Assembly (NCBI GenBank): GCA_965215115.1
Contig: OZ244050.1
Span: 4,588,001-4,652,000, forward strand
From: CALDTK01 sp965215115
GTDB lineage: Bacteria; Bacteroidota; Bacteroidia; Chitinophagales; Saprospiraceae
Direction: 5' to 3'
DNA length: 64,000 nt
Part shown: piece by piece, positions 35,578 to 44,224 of the stretch
Numbering within the stretch: position 1 is the stretch's first letter
How the letters are laid out: each line of letters opens with the position of its first letter
The notes under the pieces: generated by a model
What the model was told of the DNA's origin: nothing
Databases searched by the model: none
The model's input: only the letters and a program-made list of their open reading frames with translations
Position numbers and translations under genes: made by a program

Positions 35578-36645
35578 CTACTCGCCGGCCCACTCCTCGC
35601 CCAGCGCGTCTAGGTCCGCAAACCTCACCTCCCGCCGCAGCACCCCCTCCGGCGACTGTCGCGAGGAGTAGTGCGCGTAGGCCTTGTCGTAATACCCCAG
35701 CGCAATCTCGGCCGCCGTGCGCAGGTCCCCCCTGTCGACGGCGCTGATGGCGTTTTGCGCCCCCTCCAAACCGAGGCGCTTGCGCAGGTGGTGAAAGGTG
35801 TCCGCCAGTTGTGCCCGGGGGTAGCGCCCGTACTGCGCCACGATGTGGTCGAGCCGGTCTTCCTTCGGGACGACGATCTCGTAGCGCCGCGCCGCCGCCA
35901 GCGCCTCAACCAAACCTTTCGGCAAAAAGACCTTCCCGACGTTGCGACTCTCGTTCTCGACCCAGATTGGTCGACTTTCGTCAAAACCCGCCAGCGTCGC
36001 GTGAATCTCGTTCTCGGCCTGCTCCGTAGTCGGCTGCACGTCCCCCGGGGAAAGCCCGAAGGCTGATCCCTTGTGGTTCGCGATGCCTTCGAGGTCCAGC
36101 ACCTGCGCACCGGCCCCCGCGAGCGCATGTAAAAGTACGGTCTTACCGGAGCCCGTCGAACCGTCCACGACGCGGAAGTCGTACGGCAGGGCATCGAAGC
36201 GCTCACGCACAAAATTCCGGTAGGCCTTGTAACCTCCCACCAATCGGTAAACCTCGAACCCTGCGGTGTCCAACAGCCACGCCACCGAACTCGAGCGCGA
36301 GCCTCCGCGCCAGCAGTAGACCCCGACGGCGGGTTTTGGCGAAAGCCCGCCCACGCCCACGCCCACGCCCTTGCTAAAGTCAGCGTCGCTGAGCCTGGCC
36401 GCCGCCTCGACGAGCGAACGCATCTTCGGTCCGACGATCTCCAGACCGCGCAGCAGGGCCTCCCGCGGGTCGACCTGCTTGTACAAGGTCCCGACATCGG
36501 CCCGCTCCGCATCCGTGAACAGCGGCAGCGACGCGGCGCCGACCACGTGTCCCGAGCCGTACTCCCCCGGCGAGCGCGTGTCCAGCACCGTGAGGCCCGC
36601 GCGCTGCCGCGCCAGGAGTTCCGCGACCTCGATCTCTCGTATCAC
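35578..36645 (-). CDS. mnmH: tRNA 2-selenouridine synthase
   Basis: 355 residues. An N-terminal rhodanese domain contains the catalytic Cys in VYCWRGGSRS, and a C-terminal P-loop domain has DGSTGSGKTVLL. It replaces sulfur with selenium in the tRNA wobble 2-thiouridine using selenophosphate. The GTG at 36645 overlaps the glpK stop as GTGA. Two hairpin motifs (36333 exact; 35973 as GTTTT-GAC-GAAA-GTC) lie in the gene. Confidence 0.92.
   Translation of the reverse strand: MIREIEVAELLARQRAGLTVLDTRSPGEYGSGHVVGAASLPLFTDAERADVGTLYKQVDPREALLRGLEIVGPKMRSLVEAAARLSDADFSKGVGVGVGGLSPKPAVGVYCWRGGSRSSSVAWLLDTAGFEVYRLVGGYKAYRNFVRERFDALPYDFRVVDGSTGSGKTVLLHALAGAGAQVLDLEGIANHKGSAFGLSPGDVQPTTEQAENEIHATLAGFDESRPIWVENESRNVGKVFLPKGLVEALAAARRYEIVVPKEDRLDHIVAQYGRYPRAQLADTFHHLRKRLGLEGAQNAISAVDRGDLRTAAEIALGYYDKAYAHYSSRQSPEGVLRREVRFADLDALGEEWAGE
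35973..35987 (-). repeat. Hairpin motif, stem GAC/GTC
   Basis: Minus-strand GTTTT-GAC-GAAA-GTC inside mnmH, encoding GFDES. Confidence 0.75.
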
Positions 36646-38135
36646 GCTTGGCTAAACGCTCGGCACGCCCGGACGGCTCGCTTCCACCCTGCGTAGAGTT
36701 CGTCGACGTAGGCCTCGTCCTGCGAGACCTCGAAGGCCTCCGTGCCGAGGTCGAGGGCGTTGATTTGGTCGAGGGTCCACACGCGCGCGCCGAGTCCCGC
36801 GAGGAAGGCCGCCCCGAGGGCCGTTGCCTCGCCGAAGCTCCGCCGCACCACCGTGCGCTGGATGACGTCGGCCTGGAACTGCATCAGCCAGTCGTTGGCC
36901 GAGGCCCCGCCGTCGACCTTGAGCTCGACGAGCTCGAGGCCGCCGTCGGCCGACATCGCCTCGATGAGGTCGCGGGTCTGGTACGCGAGGCTCTCGAGGG
37001 TGGCGCGCGTGAGGTAGCGTCGGTCGGCGCCGCGCGTGAGTCCGAACACCGCGCCGCGGGCCTGGCCGTCCCAGTAGGGCGCCCCGAGGCCCGCGAAGGC
37101 CGGCACGACGTACACGCCGCCGTTGTCGTCGACGCTGCTCGCGATGCCCTCGCTCTCGGCGGCGTCACCGAAGAGCTTCAGGCCGTCGCGCAACCACTGC
37201 ACCGCGGCGCCGGCCACGAGGATGCTGCCCTCCAGCGCGTAGTGCCGCTCGCCGTCGATGTTCCAGGCGATGGTGGTGAGGAGGCCGTTGTGGCTGCGGC
37301 GCGCCTCGGTGCCGGTGTGCAGCAGCAGGAAGCAGCCCGTGCCGTAGGTGTTTTTCGCCTGCCCCGGCCGGAAGCAGCGCTGCCCGAAGAGCGCCGACTG
37401 TTGGTCGCCCGCGACGCCGGTGATCGGGATGGCCGCCCCGAAGGTCGCGGCGTCTGTGACGGCGAGCTCGCCACTGCTCGCCGTGACGGTCGGTAGTTCG
37501 TTTTGGCGCAGGCCGAACACCGCCATCAGCTCCGCGTCCCACTTGCCGCCGTGGATGTCGAGCACGAGCGTCCGCGAGGCATTCGTCTCGTCGGTGAGGT
37601 GTGCGCGCCCGCCGGTGAGTTTGTGGATGAGCCACGTGTCGATGGTCCCGAAGCGCAGGTCGCCCTCGTCGCGCGCCTGGCGGACGGCCGGTCGGTGCGC
37701 GAGCATCCACTCCCACTTGCTGGCCGTGAAGTAGGCGTCGACGATGAGGCCGGTGCGCGCCGCGAAGGTCTCGCCGTGGGAGGCGCGCAACTCCGCGCAG
37801 CGCTCGGCGGTGCGTTTGTCCTGCCACACGATGGCGTGCCCGATGGCCGCGCCGGTGCTCGCGCGGTAGGCGACGGCGGTCTCGCGTTGGTTCGTGATCC
37901 CGATGGCGGTCACGTCGGTTATGGTTTTGCCGGCTTTCGCCAAAACCTCCGCCACGGTGGCCGCCTGCGCGGCCCAGATTTCCTCGAGGTCGTGCTCGAC
38001 CCAACCGGGCTTCGGGTAGTGCTGCGCGAACTCCTGTTGCGCGAGGGCCACGAGTCGGGCGCGGCCGTCGAAGAGCAGACTCCGGCAACTCGTCGTGCCT
38101 GCATCCAAGGCCAGGATTAGGGGTTGCTTGTCCAT
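36642..38135 (-). CDS. glpK: Glycerol kinase
   Basis: 497 residues. The ASKHA phosphate-1 loop is ALDAGTTSCRS; other blocks are GITNQRETAV, AIVWQDKRT, TNASRT, GVAGDQQSALFGQ and the C-terminal VDGGASAND. It makes glycerol-3-phosphate. Overlap with mnmH is translational; a functional link is not obvious. An exact hairpin motif (37932) encodes EVLAKAGKT. Confidence 0.95.
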   Translation of the reverse strand: MDKQPLILALDAGTTSCRSLLFDGRARLVALAQQEFAQHYPKPGWVEHDLEEIWAAQAATVAEVLAKAGKTITDVTAIGITNQRETAVAYRASTGAAIGHAIVWQDKRTAERCAELRASHGETFAARTGLIVDAYFTASKWEWMLAHRPAVRQARDEGDLRFGTIDTWLIHKLTGGRAHLTDETNASRTLVLDIHGGKWDAELMAVFGLRQNELPTVTASSGELAVTDAATFGAAIPITGVAGDQQSALFGQRCFRPGQAKNTYGTGCFLLLHTGTEARRSHNGLLTTIAWNIDGERHYALEGSILVAGAAVQWLRDGLKLFGDAAESEGIASSVDDNGGVYVVPAFAGLGAPYWDGQARGAVFGLTRGADRRYLTRATLESLAYQTRDLIEAMSADGGLELVELKVDGGASANDWLMQFQADVIQRTVVRRSFGEATALGAAFLAGLGARVWTLDQINALDLGTEAFEVSQDEAYVDELYAGWKRAVRACRAFSQA

Positions 38136-38169
38136 TTTACGTAGTTCTTTGCCGTGAAGCTAACCGCCC

Positions 38170-39810
38170 ATGACCGTTAAGCCGCCCGTCCGCGTCGATC
38201 TGTTGAGTTTTCGCGAAAGCGGCCAATTCGCCCCGAGAGACATCGCCTACGCCGAGGCCGAGCCCCGGTTGCTCGCCTTTGCCGCCGCCCCACCCACGCT
38301 CGAGGCTTTCGCCAAAACGATAAACACCCGTCGCGATCACCCCGTGGATCGGCAGGCCCTGGTCGATGTGCTCGCGGCGCAGTACAAAACATACAAGGTC
38401 AAGCCCCCCGGCAACCTCGCGCGCCTCGGCGACGGCGACACCTTCACCGTCGTCACCGCGCACCAGGCCTCGCTTTTCCTCGGACCGCTGTACTACGTCT
38501 ACAAAATACTGAGCGCCGTGGCCCTGGCGAAGCAGCTCAACGAGCGCTACCCCGAGGCGCACACCGTACCTGTGTTCGTGCTCGGCGCCGAGGACCACGA
38601 CCTCGACGAAATCGACCACACGTACGTCGAGGGGCAACGCATCCACTGGGACGCCCGCCAGACCGGCGCCACCGGCGCCATGCGACTCGATAATATGGGT
38701 GCCGCGCTGGACCAAGTCGAGCGGGCCCTCGGCGACAGCTACGCCGCGCAGCAGGTCATGGCTACGCTGCGCAAGGTGTACCGCGCCGACCGGACGCTCG
38801 GCGTCGCGACGGCGGCCTTCGTGGCCGAACTCTTCGCCGACTACGGCGTGGTGGTCGCCAACCTCAACGACCGGCGCTTCAAGCAGGCCTTCGCCGGGGA
38901 GATCGCCCGCGAGATCCTCGGACAGGAGAGCCGCGCGCTCGTCGAGGCCACGCAGGCCAGGCTGCACGACGCCGGCTACGCCGCGCAGGCCTACGTCCGC
39001 GAGATCAATTTCTTCTACCTCCAGGACGGGCGCCGCGACCGCATCGAGCGCGACCTGGACGGCTTCCGGATCGTCGACACGGCGTTGCACTTTACCGAGG
39101 TCGAGATGCGGGCCGAGATCGAGCGACACCCGGAGCGCTTCAGTCCGAACGTCGTGATGCGGCCCCTGCTGCAGGAGCGATGTCTGCCCAACCTCGCCTA
39201 CGTCGGCGGCGGCGGGGAGCTGGCGTACTGGCTCGAGCGCCGCAGCCAGTTCGAGCACTTCGGACTCCCCTACCCCGTCCTCGTGCGCCGCGACTCGGCC
39301 TGGTGGATCGAGGCGGCCGCGGCGCGCAAGCTGGACAAGCTCGGTCTGGCGCCGGCGGACCTCCTCGGCGACACCGATGCGCTGCTGCGCCGCTACGTCA
39401 AGCAGCACCACGAGCGCAACCTGGACTTCACGTCCGTCGCCGCGCAGATCTCCGCGCTCCTCACCGACGTGAGCGAGCGTGCCGCGTCGGTCGACCCGAC
39501 CTTGCGCCAGCGCCCCCTCGCCACCGCGGCCTACGTAGACAAGCGCCTCCGCGACCTGGAGACGCGCCTCGTGCGTACCCTCAAGCACAAGCACGAACGG
39601 GAGGTCGGCGCGATCCGAGAGCTGTCGCAGGTCCTGGTGCCGGGCGGCGGTTTGCAGGAGCGACGCGAGAGTTTCTTGCCGCTGTACGTCCGCTACGGCA
39701 GGGCCTTCTTCGACGTCCTGCTCGAACATTTCGACCCGCTCGACATGCGGCTCAAAGTCTTTACCGAGGTCCGGGCCGACTCCCTACCTTCGCGCCATGC
39801 CGAAGGGTAA
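38170..39810 (+). CDS. bshC: Bacillithiol biosynthesis cysteine ligase BshC
   Basis: 546 residues. BshC adds cysteine to glucosaminyl-malate in bacillithiol synthesis. Typical blocks are TAHQASLFLGPLYYVYKI, VPVFVLGAEDHDLDEI and the C-terminal coiled coil with RHKHERE-like charge. The ATG at 38170 is 34 bp from divergent glpK. Hairpin motifs at 38207 (GTTTT-CGC-GAAA-GCG) and 38304 (exact). Confidence 0.92.
   Translation: MTVKPPVRVDLLSFRESGQFAPRDIAYAEAEPRLLAFAAAPPTLEAFAKTINTRRDHPVDRQALVDVLAAQYKTYKVKPPGNLARLGDGDTFTVVTAHQASLFLGPLYYVYKILSAVALAKQLNERYPEAHTVPVFVLGAEDHDLDEIDHTYVEGQRIHWDARQTGATGAMRLDNMGAALDQVERALGDSYAAQQVMATLRKVYRADRTLGVATAAFVAELFADYGVVVANLNDRRFKQAFAGEIAREILGQESRALVEATQARLHDAGYAAQAYVREINFFYLQDGRRDRIERDLDGFRIVDTALHFTEVEMRAEIERHPERFSPNVVMRPLLQERCLPNLAYVGGGGELAYWLERRSQFEHFGLPYPVLVRRDSAWWIEAAAARKLDKLGLAPADLLGDTDALLRRYVKQHHERNLDFTSVAAQISALLTDVSERAASVDPTLRQRPLATAAYVDKRLRDLETRLVRTLKHKHEREVGAIRELSQVLVPGGGLQERRESFLPLYVRYGRAFFDVLLEHFDPLDMRLKVFTEVRADSLPSRHAEG
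38207..38221 (+). repeat. Hairpin motif, stem CGC/GCG
   Basis: GTTTT-CGC-GAAA-GCG near the bshC start. The same form recurs on the minus strand at 54968-54982 in the protease gene. Confidence 0.75.
39785..39792 (+). promoter_or_regulatory. -7 box TACCTTCG inside the end of bshC
   Basis: Four bases before ATG 39797 of the DUF6580 gene and within the last codons of bshC. The downstream gene thus has its own leaderless start despite the overlap. Confidence 0.65.
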
Positions 39811-40366
39811 GTTCGTTTTTGGGGCCGTAGTGCTGTTGGGATTCCTCTCGCGGGTGTTGCCGCACCTACACAACTTCACGCCAATCATCGCGATGGCCCT
39901 GCTGGCGGGGGCGTTTGCGTCGCGGCGCTACATCGGGGTCCTGCTGCCGCTGGCGGCCATGCTGCTGAGTGACCTGGTGATCAACAACACGATCTACGCG
40001 CATTACTACGACGGCTTCGCCGGCCTTGGTGCGGCGCTGGGGAATGGCTTTAGCTACGGGGCGCTGCTGCTCCTGGCGCTCCTTCCGACGCTTTTCAGCA
40101 AAACGACCCGCACCAGGTGGTCGACGCTCTTCGGCTTCGCCATCGGCGGCCCGGTGGTGTTCTTCCTCGTGTCCAACTTCGGGGTCTGGCTGATGGGCGG
40201 CATGTACCCCCCGACGGGGGCCGGCCTGTTGGCATGCTACGCCGCGGGACTGCCGTTCGCGCCGGCTACCTTCTACAGCACCCTTCTTTACGGAGCGGTG
40301 GGCGCGGCGACGCTCAAGGGTTTTGGCGTAAGCCCTGTGGATGTGAGGGAGGCACAGGTGGCCTAG
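39797..40366 (+). CDS. DUF6580 integral membrane protein
   Basis: 189 residues with about five helices. RVLPHLHNFTPIIAMALLAGAF near the N-terminus is the family hallmark, and FGVWLMGGMYPPTGAGLLACY follows. Relatives are often encoded near cobalamin or tRNA-modification genes, and function is unknown. It overlaps bshC by 14 bp. Hairpin variants at 40090 (GTTTT-GCT-GAAA-AGC) and 40320 (GTAA loop). Confidence 0.8.
   Translation: MPKGKFVFGAVVLLGFLSRVLPHLHNFTPIIAMALLAGAFASRRYIGVLLPLAAMLLSDLVINNTIYAHYYDGFAGLGAALGNGFSYGALLLLALLPTLFSKTTRTRWSTLFGFAIGGPVVFFLVSNFGVWLMGGMYPPTGAGLLACYAAGLPFAPATFYSTLLYGAVGAATLKGFGVSPVDVREAQVA
40090..40104 (-). repeat. Hairpin motif, stem GCT/AGC
   Basis: Minus-strand GTTTT-GCT-GAAA-AGC in the DUF6580 gene, encoding LFSKT. 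Confidence 0.75.
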
Positions 40367-40461
40367 GGAGCCATTGTCGAAGGTAGAGGGAGAGAATTGT
40401 CGAAGGTGCTGCAGTGAGCTGTCTTGGACATTTAAGGATTCTTGAGTGCTCAGGTTTCGGC

Positions 40462-40529
40462 AGCCTTCAGGATTTGGGCTTGTCACTGCGAACTGCAGTT
40501 CGCAGTGACAAGCCCAAATCCTGAAGGCT
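40462..40529. repeat. 68-bp perfect palindrome without spacer
   Basis: Two 34-base arms are exact reverse complements meeting at CTGCAG (about 40493-40498). The sequence starts AGCCTTCAGG and ends CCTGAAGGCT. No T-tract follows, so it is not an ordinary terminator. It can form a cruciform. Confidence 0.9.
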
Positions 40530-40603
40530 CTGGTACCCAAAGCCGCACTACATGCTAGTCTGCCCCGCCCCGAACCCCGCCCCACCACCATCCGTTAGCA
40601 CCC

Positions 40604-40611
40604 TACCTTAC
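40604..40611 (+). promoter_or_regulatory. -7 box TACCTTAC for acyl-CoA dehydrogenase
   Basis: Plus-strand variant of TAnnTTTG, 23 bases before ATG 40635. Confidence 0.45.
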
Positions 40612-40634
40612 GGCGCCTAACACTTCCGAAGCAC

Positions 40635-41780
40635 ATGACCCAATTCGCCGAGCGCATCGACTCCCTCGACCTCATCCGCACCTCCGCCCGCGACTTCGCC
40701 GAGACGTACATCCGCCCGCACGTCATGGAGTGGGACGAGGCCCAGGTCTTCCCCCGCGAACTCTTTACCGCGCTCGGGGAGCAGGGCTTCCTCGGGGTGT
40801 TGGTACCGACGGAGTACGGCGGCTCCGGGCTCGACTACCAGGCCTACATCACGATCGTCGAGGAGATCGCCAAGGTGGACCCATCTATCGGTTTGAGTGT
40901 CGCGGCCCACAACAGCCTGTGCACCAATCACATCCTGATGTTCGGCTCGGACCAAATCAAGGAGCGCTACCTGCCGCGGCTGGCCACCGGGGAGAATGTC
41001 GGGGCCTGGGGACTCACGGAACCGAACACCGGCTCGGACGCCGGTCGCATGAAGACCACCGCGGTGCGCGACGGCGATCACTACGTCCTGAACGGCGCGA
41101 AGAACTGGATCACGCACGGCCTCTCCGGCGAGGTGGCGGTGGTCATCGCGCGCACGGGGGAACTGCTCGACTCCCACGGTATGACGGCCTTCGTCGTCGA
41201 GCGCGGGACCCCCGGCTTCCGCGGCGGCAAGAAGGAGAACAAGCTCGGGATGCGCGCCTCGGAAACGGCCGAAATGATCTTCGAGGATTGCCGCATTCCC
41301 GTCGGCAATCGCCTCGGCGCGGAGGGACAGGGATTTATCCAGGCCATGAAGATCCTCGACGGCGGTCGCATCAGCATCGCCGCACTCTCCCTCGGGATCG
41401 CCAAGGGTGCCTACGAGGCGAGCGTGGCCTACAGCCAGGAGCGTGAGCAGTTCGGACAGCCGATCTCGGAGTTCCAGGCGATTGCCTTCAAGCTGGCCGA
41501 CATGCAGACCAAGATATACACCTCCGAGGCGCTCACCCGTCACGCCGGCGGCCTCAAGGATGCCGGCGAGAAGGTGACCAAGATCGGGGCGATGGCCAAG
41601 TTGTTGGCCTCGGAGACCTGCGTGGAGGTAAGCACGGACGCCGTACAGATCTTCGGGGGCTACGGGTACACGAAAGACTACCCGGTCGAGAAGTTTTACC
41701 GGGACTCGAAGCTGTGCACCATCGGGGAAGGGACGAGCGAGATACAGAAGTTGGTGATCTCGAGGGAGGTGCTGCGGTAG
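40635..41780 (+). CDS. Acyl-CoA dehydrogenase
   Basis: 381 residues, full length. FAD-binding and catalytic blocks: LTEPNTGSDAG, NGAKNWITHG, SLGIAKGAYEASVAYSQERE and FGGYGYTKDYPVEKFYRD, with the glutamate of the family (EGTSEIQKLVI) near the C-terminus. It fits short/medium-chain or branched-chain enzymes; chain preference cannot be read. Confidence 0.92.
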   Translation: MTQFAERIDSLDLIRTSARDFAETYIRPHVMEWDEAQVFPRELFTALGEQGFLGVLVPTEYGGSGLDYQAYITIVEEIAKVDPSIGLSVAAHNSLCTNHILMFGSDQIKERYLPRLATGENVGAWGLTEPNTGSDAGRMKTTAVRDGDHYVLNGAKNWITHGLSGEVAVVIARTGELLDSHGMTAFVVERGTPGFRGGKKENKLGMRASETAEMIFEDCRIPVGNRLGAEGQGFIQAMKILDGGRISIAALSLGIAKGAYEASVAYSQEREQFGQPISEFQAIAFKLADMQTKIYTSEALTRHAGGLKDAGEKVTKIGAMAKLLASETCVEVSTDAVQIFGGYGYTKDYPVEKFYRDSKLCTIGEGTSEIQKLVISREVLR

Positions 41781-41939
41781 GGCGCTGTGTGAGCTCTGCG
41801 CTCTCGGTGCTTGGCGCTCTCTGCCCTTGGCGCTCTCTGCCCTTGGCGGTTCGTGTAATCTGCGTTCGACGCTGGTCGGTGCTCCCAATGAGGCTTTCAG
41901 CTTGTCGAGCTCTTCCGCGCGTAGCTCCTCGGGCGCCGG
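41781..41939. other. Spacer with short tandem repeats
   Basis: Contains GGCGCTCTCTGCCCTT in tandem (about 41813-41845). No gene or terminator recognised. Confidence 0.45.
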
Positions 41940-44192
41940 CTACTGGACGACGAGGCGTCCGTGGCCTATCGGCTCTTGCGTCCGCGTCTTGGTCACGACC
42001 TCGTAGACCCCCGGCGCCAACGGCACGGTGATGCGCTCGCCGCCGGGCCGGTCGTGGGCCACGCGCTGGCCGAGCGCATTGTAGATATCGATTAGCATGT
42101 CTGGGGTGCTATTCGCCACGTCGAAGGTGCCCGAACTCGGGTTTGGTGCAAGGACGATGTCGGCGAGGGCGGGAGTGGCGTTGCGCAAGCCGACCGTCTG
42201 CTCGATGCGGAAGGCCTGCAGACCGCCGCGGCGATTGCCGACCAGGACCACGGGCAGCTGGCGGGTTACGTCGAAGCCGACGCAGGGGTCGAGGTAGGTT
42301 CCGCTAGGGACGGTAAGCTCAGCGTCTAGCGTAGCGTCGCCGCCTGGCCCGGGGGGTAGGTTAGTGTAGGCTACCATCCGACCCTGCGCCGAGCCGACGT
42401 ACAGTACGGCGCGGCCGGCCACCGTGGCTACGGCCGGGCGACTGAAGGCAGATCCGTTGACCCCCGCCGTCCTCACGTCTACCCTGCCGTACAACTCGTC
42501 GTCGGCCGCGGCGCTGAAGCGCGGCTGGGTGCGGGTGCCTCGGTTGAGATACAGACTGAGCGTACCGCGTCTCACCCCGACGATTAGGTCGGGTAGGCCA
42601 TCGCCATTGACGTCGCTCACTGCCGGGGATGCGTAGGTGCCGGAGACCGATAGCAGCGTCTGGTCCGCGATTTCGAAGCGGACCGTACTTCCACTGCTCA
42701 CGTTGCGGGCGTACGTAATGCCGCCGTCGCTGTTGCCGATGAGTAGATCGAGGTCCCCGTCGCCGTCCAAGTCGGCCAGCGCCGGATCTAAGCCGATGAC
42801 GGCGGGGCTCAGCAAGTCGTTGATCGCCTGGAGCCAGGCGGGATTCTGTTCGCTACAATCGACGCCGTCGCTGCACTGGTAGTAGCGCAGACTCGCCCGC
42901 CGACCGCCGGGGATGCTCGGCGTGTATAGGTAGTCCACCCCGACCAGCAGGTCTTGCAGTCCCGACCCGTCGAGTTGTCCCATCGCGAAGTGCGTCCCGG
43001 TCCCGTGGTCGAAGGCGAGCTCGGTAAGGAAGTCGCGTTGCCGCAAAACCGGCGCGGCCACACTACTCACCTCGTCGTAGAGCCACATGCAGTTGTAGTC
43101 TTCGCCGCCGCCCGTGTTGCTGGGCGTCACCAGGAAGTCCGGCCGCGTACAGGGCGCCGGACAGGGCTCGTCCTCGAAGAAGTACACGCCGGGGAAAAAG
43201 CTGAGATCGATAGGAGTGATCCCTGTGCCGGAGGGCCAGTTCATGGTCTGCGAACTGAAGTAGTCCGTTTTGCCGGAAGGCGTGTTGTACAGCGCCGTCA
43301 CGAAGGTCGACGACACGTCCCCGATCAGCAGGTCGAGGTCGCCATCGCCGTCGAGGTCGTGCAGCGCCAGGGTCGAGCCGGGGTGTATCCCGCCAGTGGG
43401 TCGGGCGACGGTGCCGGTGTCGACCGGGCCCGTGAACGGGTTAAAACCGCAGCCCCCGGCGCTGGTCGCGAGGAGCAGTTGCGCGTTCTGGTTGTCCTCG
43501 TACACCCCGCCGTAGCACCTCGTCTCGAGCTCGAAGCGCAGGTAATCTGTGGGCTGGGTCCCGGTGCGCGTCGCGGTGTTGCGGTACAGGTAGATAAAGC
43601 TCCCGTTCGAGTCGAAGCTGAGGATGTCGAGGTCGCCGTCGCCGTCGATGTCCTGGATGGCCGGGATGTCGGTACGCGCGACGTAAATGAGTTGGTCGCC
43701 GTTGTCGGTGCGGTACCCGAGGATATCGCCGAGGCGACCCGGCAGCGCGACGGGCGAGAACTGGAGTCGCCCGTTTTGGCGAAAGCCCTTGTACACGAGT
43801 ATCCCCTCGCGCCCGGTCTCCGAGCCGGAGGTAAACATGTCCGCCACGCCGTCGGCGTCGAAGTCGCGCAGCAGCACGAAGTTCTGGGCCGCGGGCCAGT
43901 CCCGCACGAAGCTGGACTTGTCGACGAAGTCGCTGGCTACGCGCCCGGCGTACCCGACCGCCACGTGGACATCGCCCGCGCGGTCGAAGAAGTAGAGGTC
44001 GAGCTGGCCGTCCCCGTCCACGTCGACCTCGCTCATCTGCGGGTTGTTCAGTCCGCCGAGCTGTAGCAAGGTCTGCGCTACCCCGCCCTTCGTGATCCGC
44101 GGCTGCCAGTCGTCCGCCGGGAGCAAGGCCAGCTGGGCTTTCGCCAAAACGACGGACGCGGTGGCGAGGGCGAGGACGAGTGATCTGAGCAT
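41940..44192 (-). CDS. FG-GAP/VCBS repeat protein with T9SS sorting domain
   Basis: 750 residues. A signal peptide (ALATASVVLAKAQ) precedes repeated FG-GAP-type calcium-binding motifs such as DVDGDGQLDLYFF, DIDGDGDLDILSF, DLDGDGDLDLLIG and DVNGDGLPDLIVG. The last ~75 residues (LAPNPSSGTFDV to the end, GHGRLVVQ) form a type IX secretion sorting domain. A secreted or surface beta-propeller protein, role unknown. An exact hairpin motif (44146) encodes the VLAKA of the signal peptide; others at 43035, 43267 and 43773. Confidence 0.85.
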   Translation of the reverse strand: MLRSLVLALATASVVLAKAQLALLPADDWQPRITKGGVAQTLLQLGGLNNPQMSEVDVDGDGQLDLYFFDRAGDVHVAVGYAGRVASDFVDKSSFVRDWPAAQNFVLLRDFDADGVADMFTSGSETGREGILVYKGFRQNGRLQFSPVALPGRLGDILGYRTDNGDQLIYVARTDIPAIQDIDGDGDLDILSFDSNGSFIYLYRNTATRTGTQPTDYLRFELETRCYGGVYEDNQNAQLLLATSAGGCGFNPFTGPVDTGTVARPTGGIHPGSTLALHDLDGDGDLDLLIGDVSSTFVTALYNTPSGKTDYFSSQTMNWPSGTGITPIDLSFFPGVYFFEDEPCPAPCTRPDFLVTPSNTGGGEDYNCMWLYDEVSSVAAPVLRQRDFLTELAFDHGTGTHFAMGQLDGSGLQDLLVGVDYLYTPSIPGGRRASLRYYQCSDGVDCSEQNPAWLQAINDLLSPAVIGLDPALADLDGDGDLDLLIGNSDGGITYARNVSSGSTVRFEIADQTLLSVSGTYASPAVSDVNGDGLPDLIVGVRRGTLSLYLNRGTRTQPRFSAAADDELYGRVDVRTAGVNGSAFSRPAVATVAGRAVLYVGSAQGRMVAYTNLPPGPGGDATLDAELTVPSGTYLDPCVGFDVTRQLPVVLVGNRRGGLQAFRIEQTVGLRNATPALADIVLAPNPSSGTFDVANSTPDMLIDIYNALGQRVAHDRPGGERITVPLAPGVYEVVTKTRTQEPIGHGRLVVQ
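43035..43049 (-). repeat. Hairpin motif, stem GCG/CGC, GCAA loop
   Basis: Minus-strand GTTTT-GCG-GCAA-CGC in the FG-GAP gene. Loop and stem differ from the common form, with pairing kept. Confidence 0.75.
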
Positions 44193-44224
44193 GTCGGTTA
44201 CCTTACCCCTTCAACATCCCGATC

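Larger units (their letters stand above)
40367..40634. other. Spacer with direct repeat and long palindrome
   Basis: Holds ATTGTCGAAGGT twice (40373 and 40397), then the 68-bp palindrome, then a TACCTTAC promoter box at 40604-40611 serving the acyl-CoA dehydrogenase. Confidence 0.6.

Noticed and set aside
40462..40529. 68-bp palindrome as a bidirectional terminator
   Set aside because: No T-tract on either side, and the flanking genes are in the same direction.
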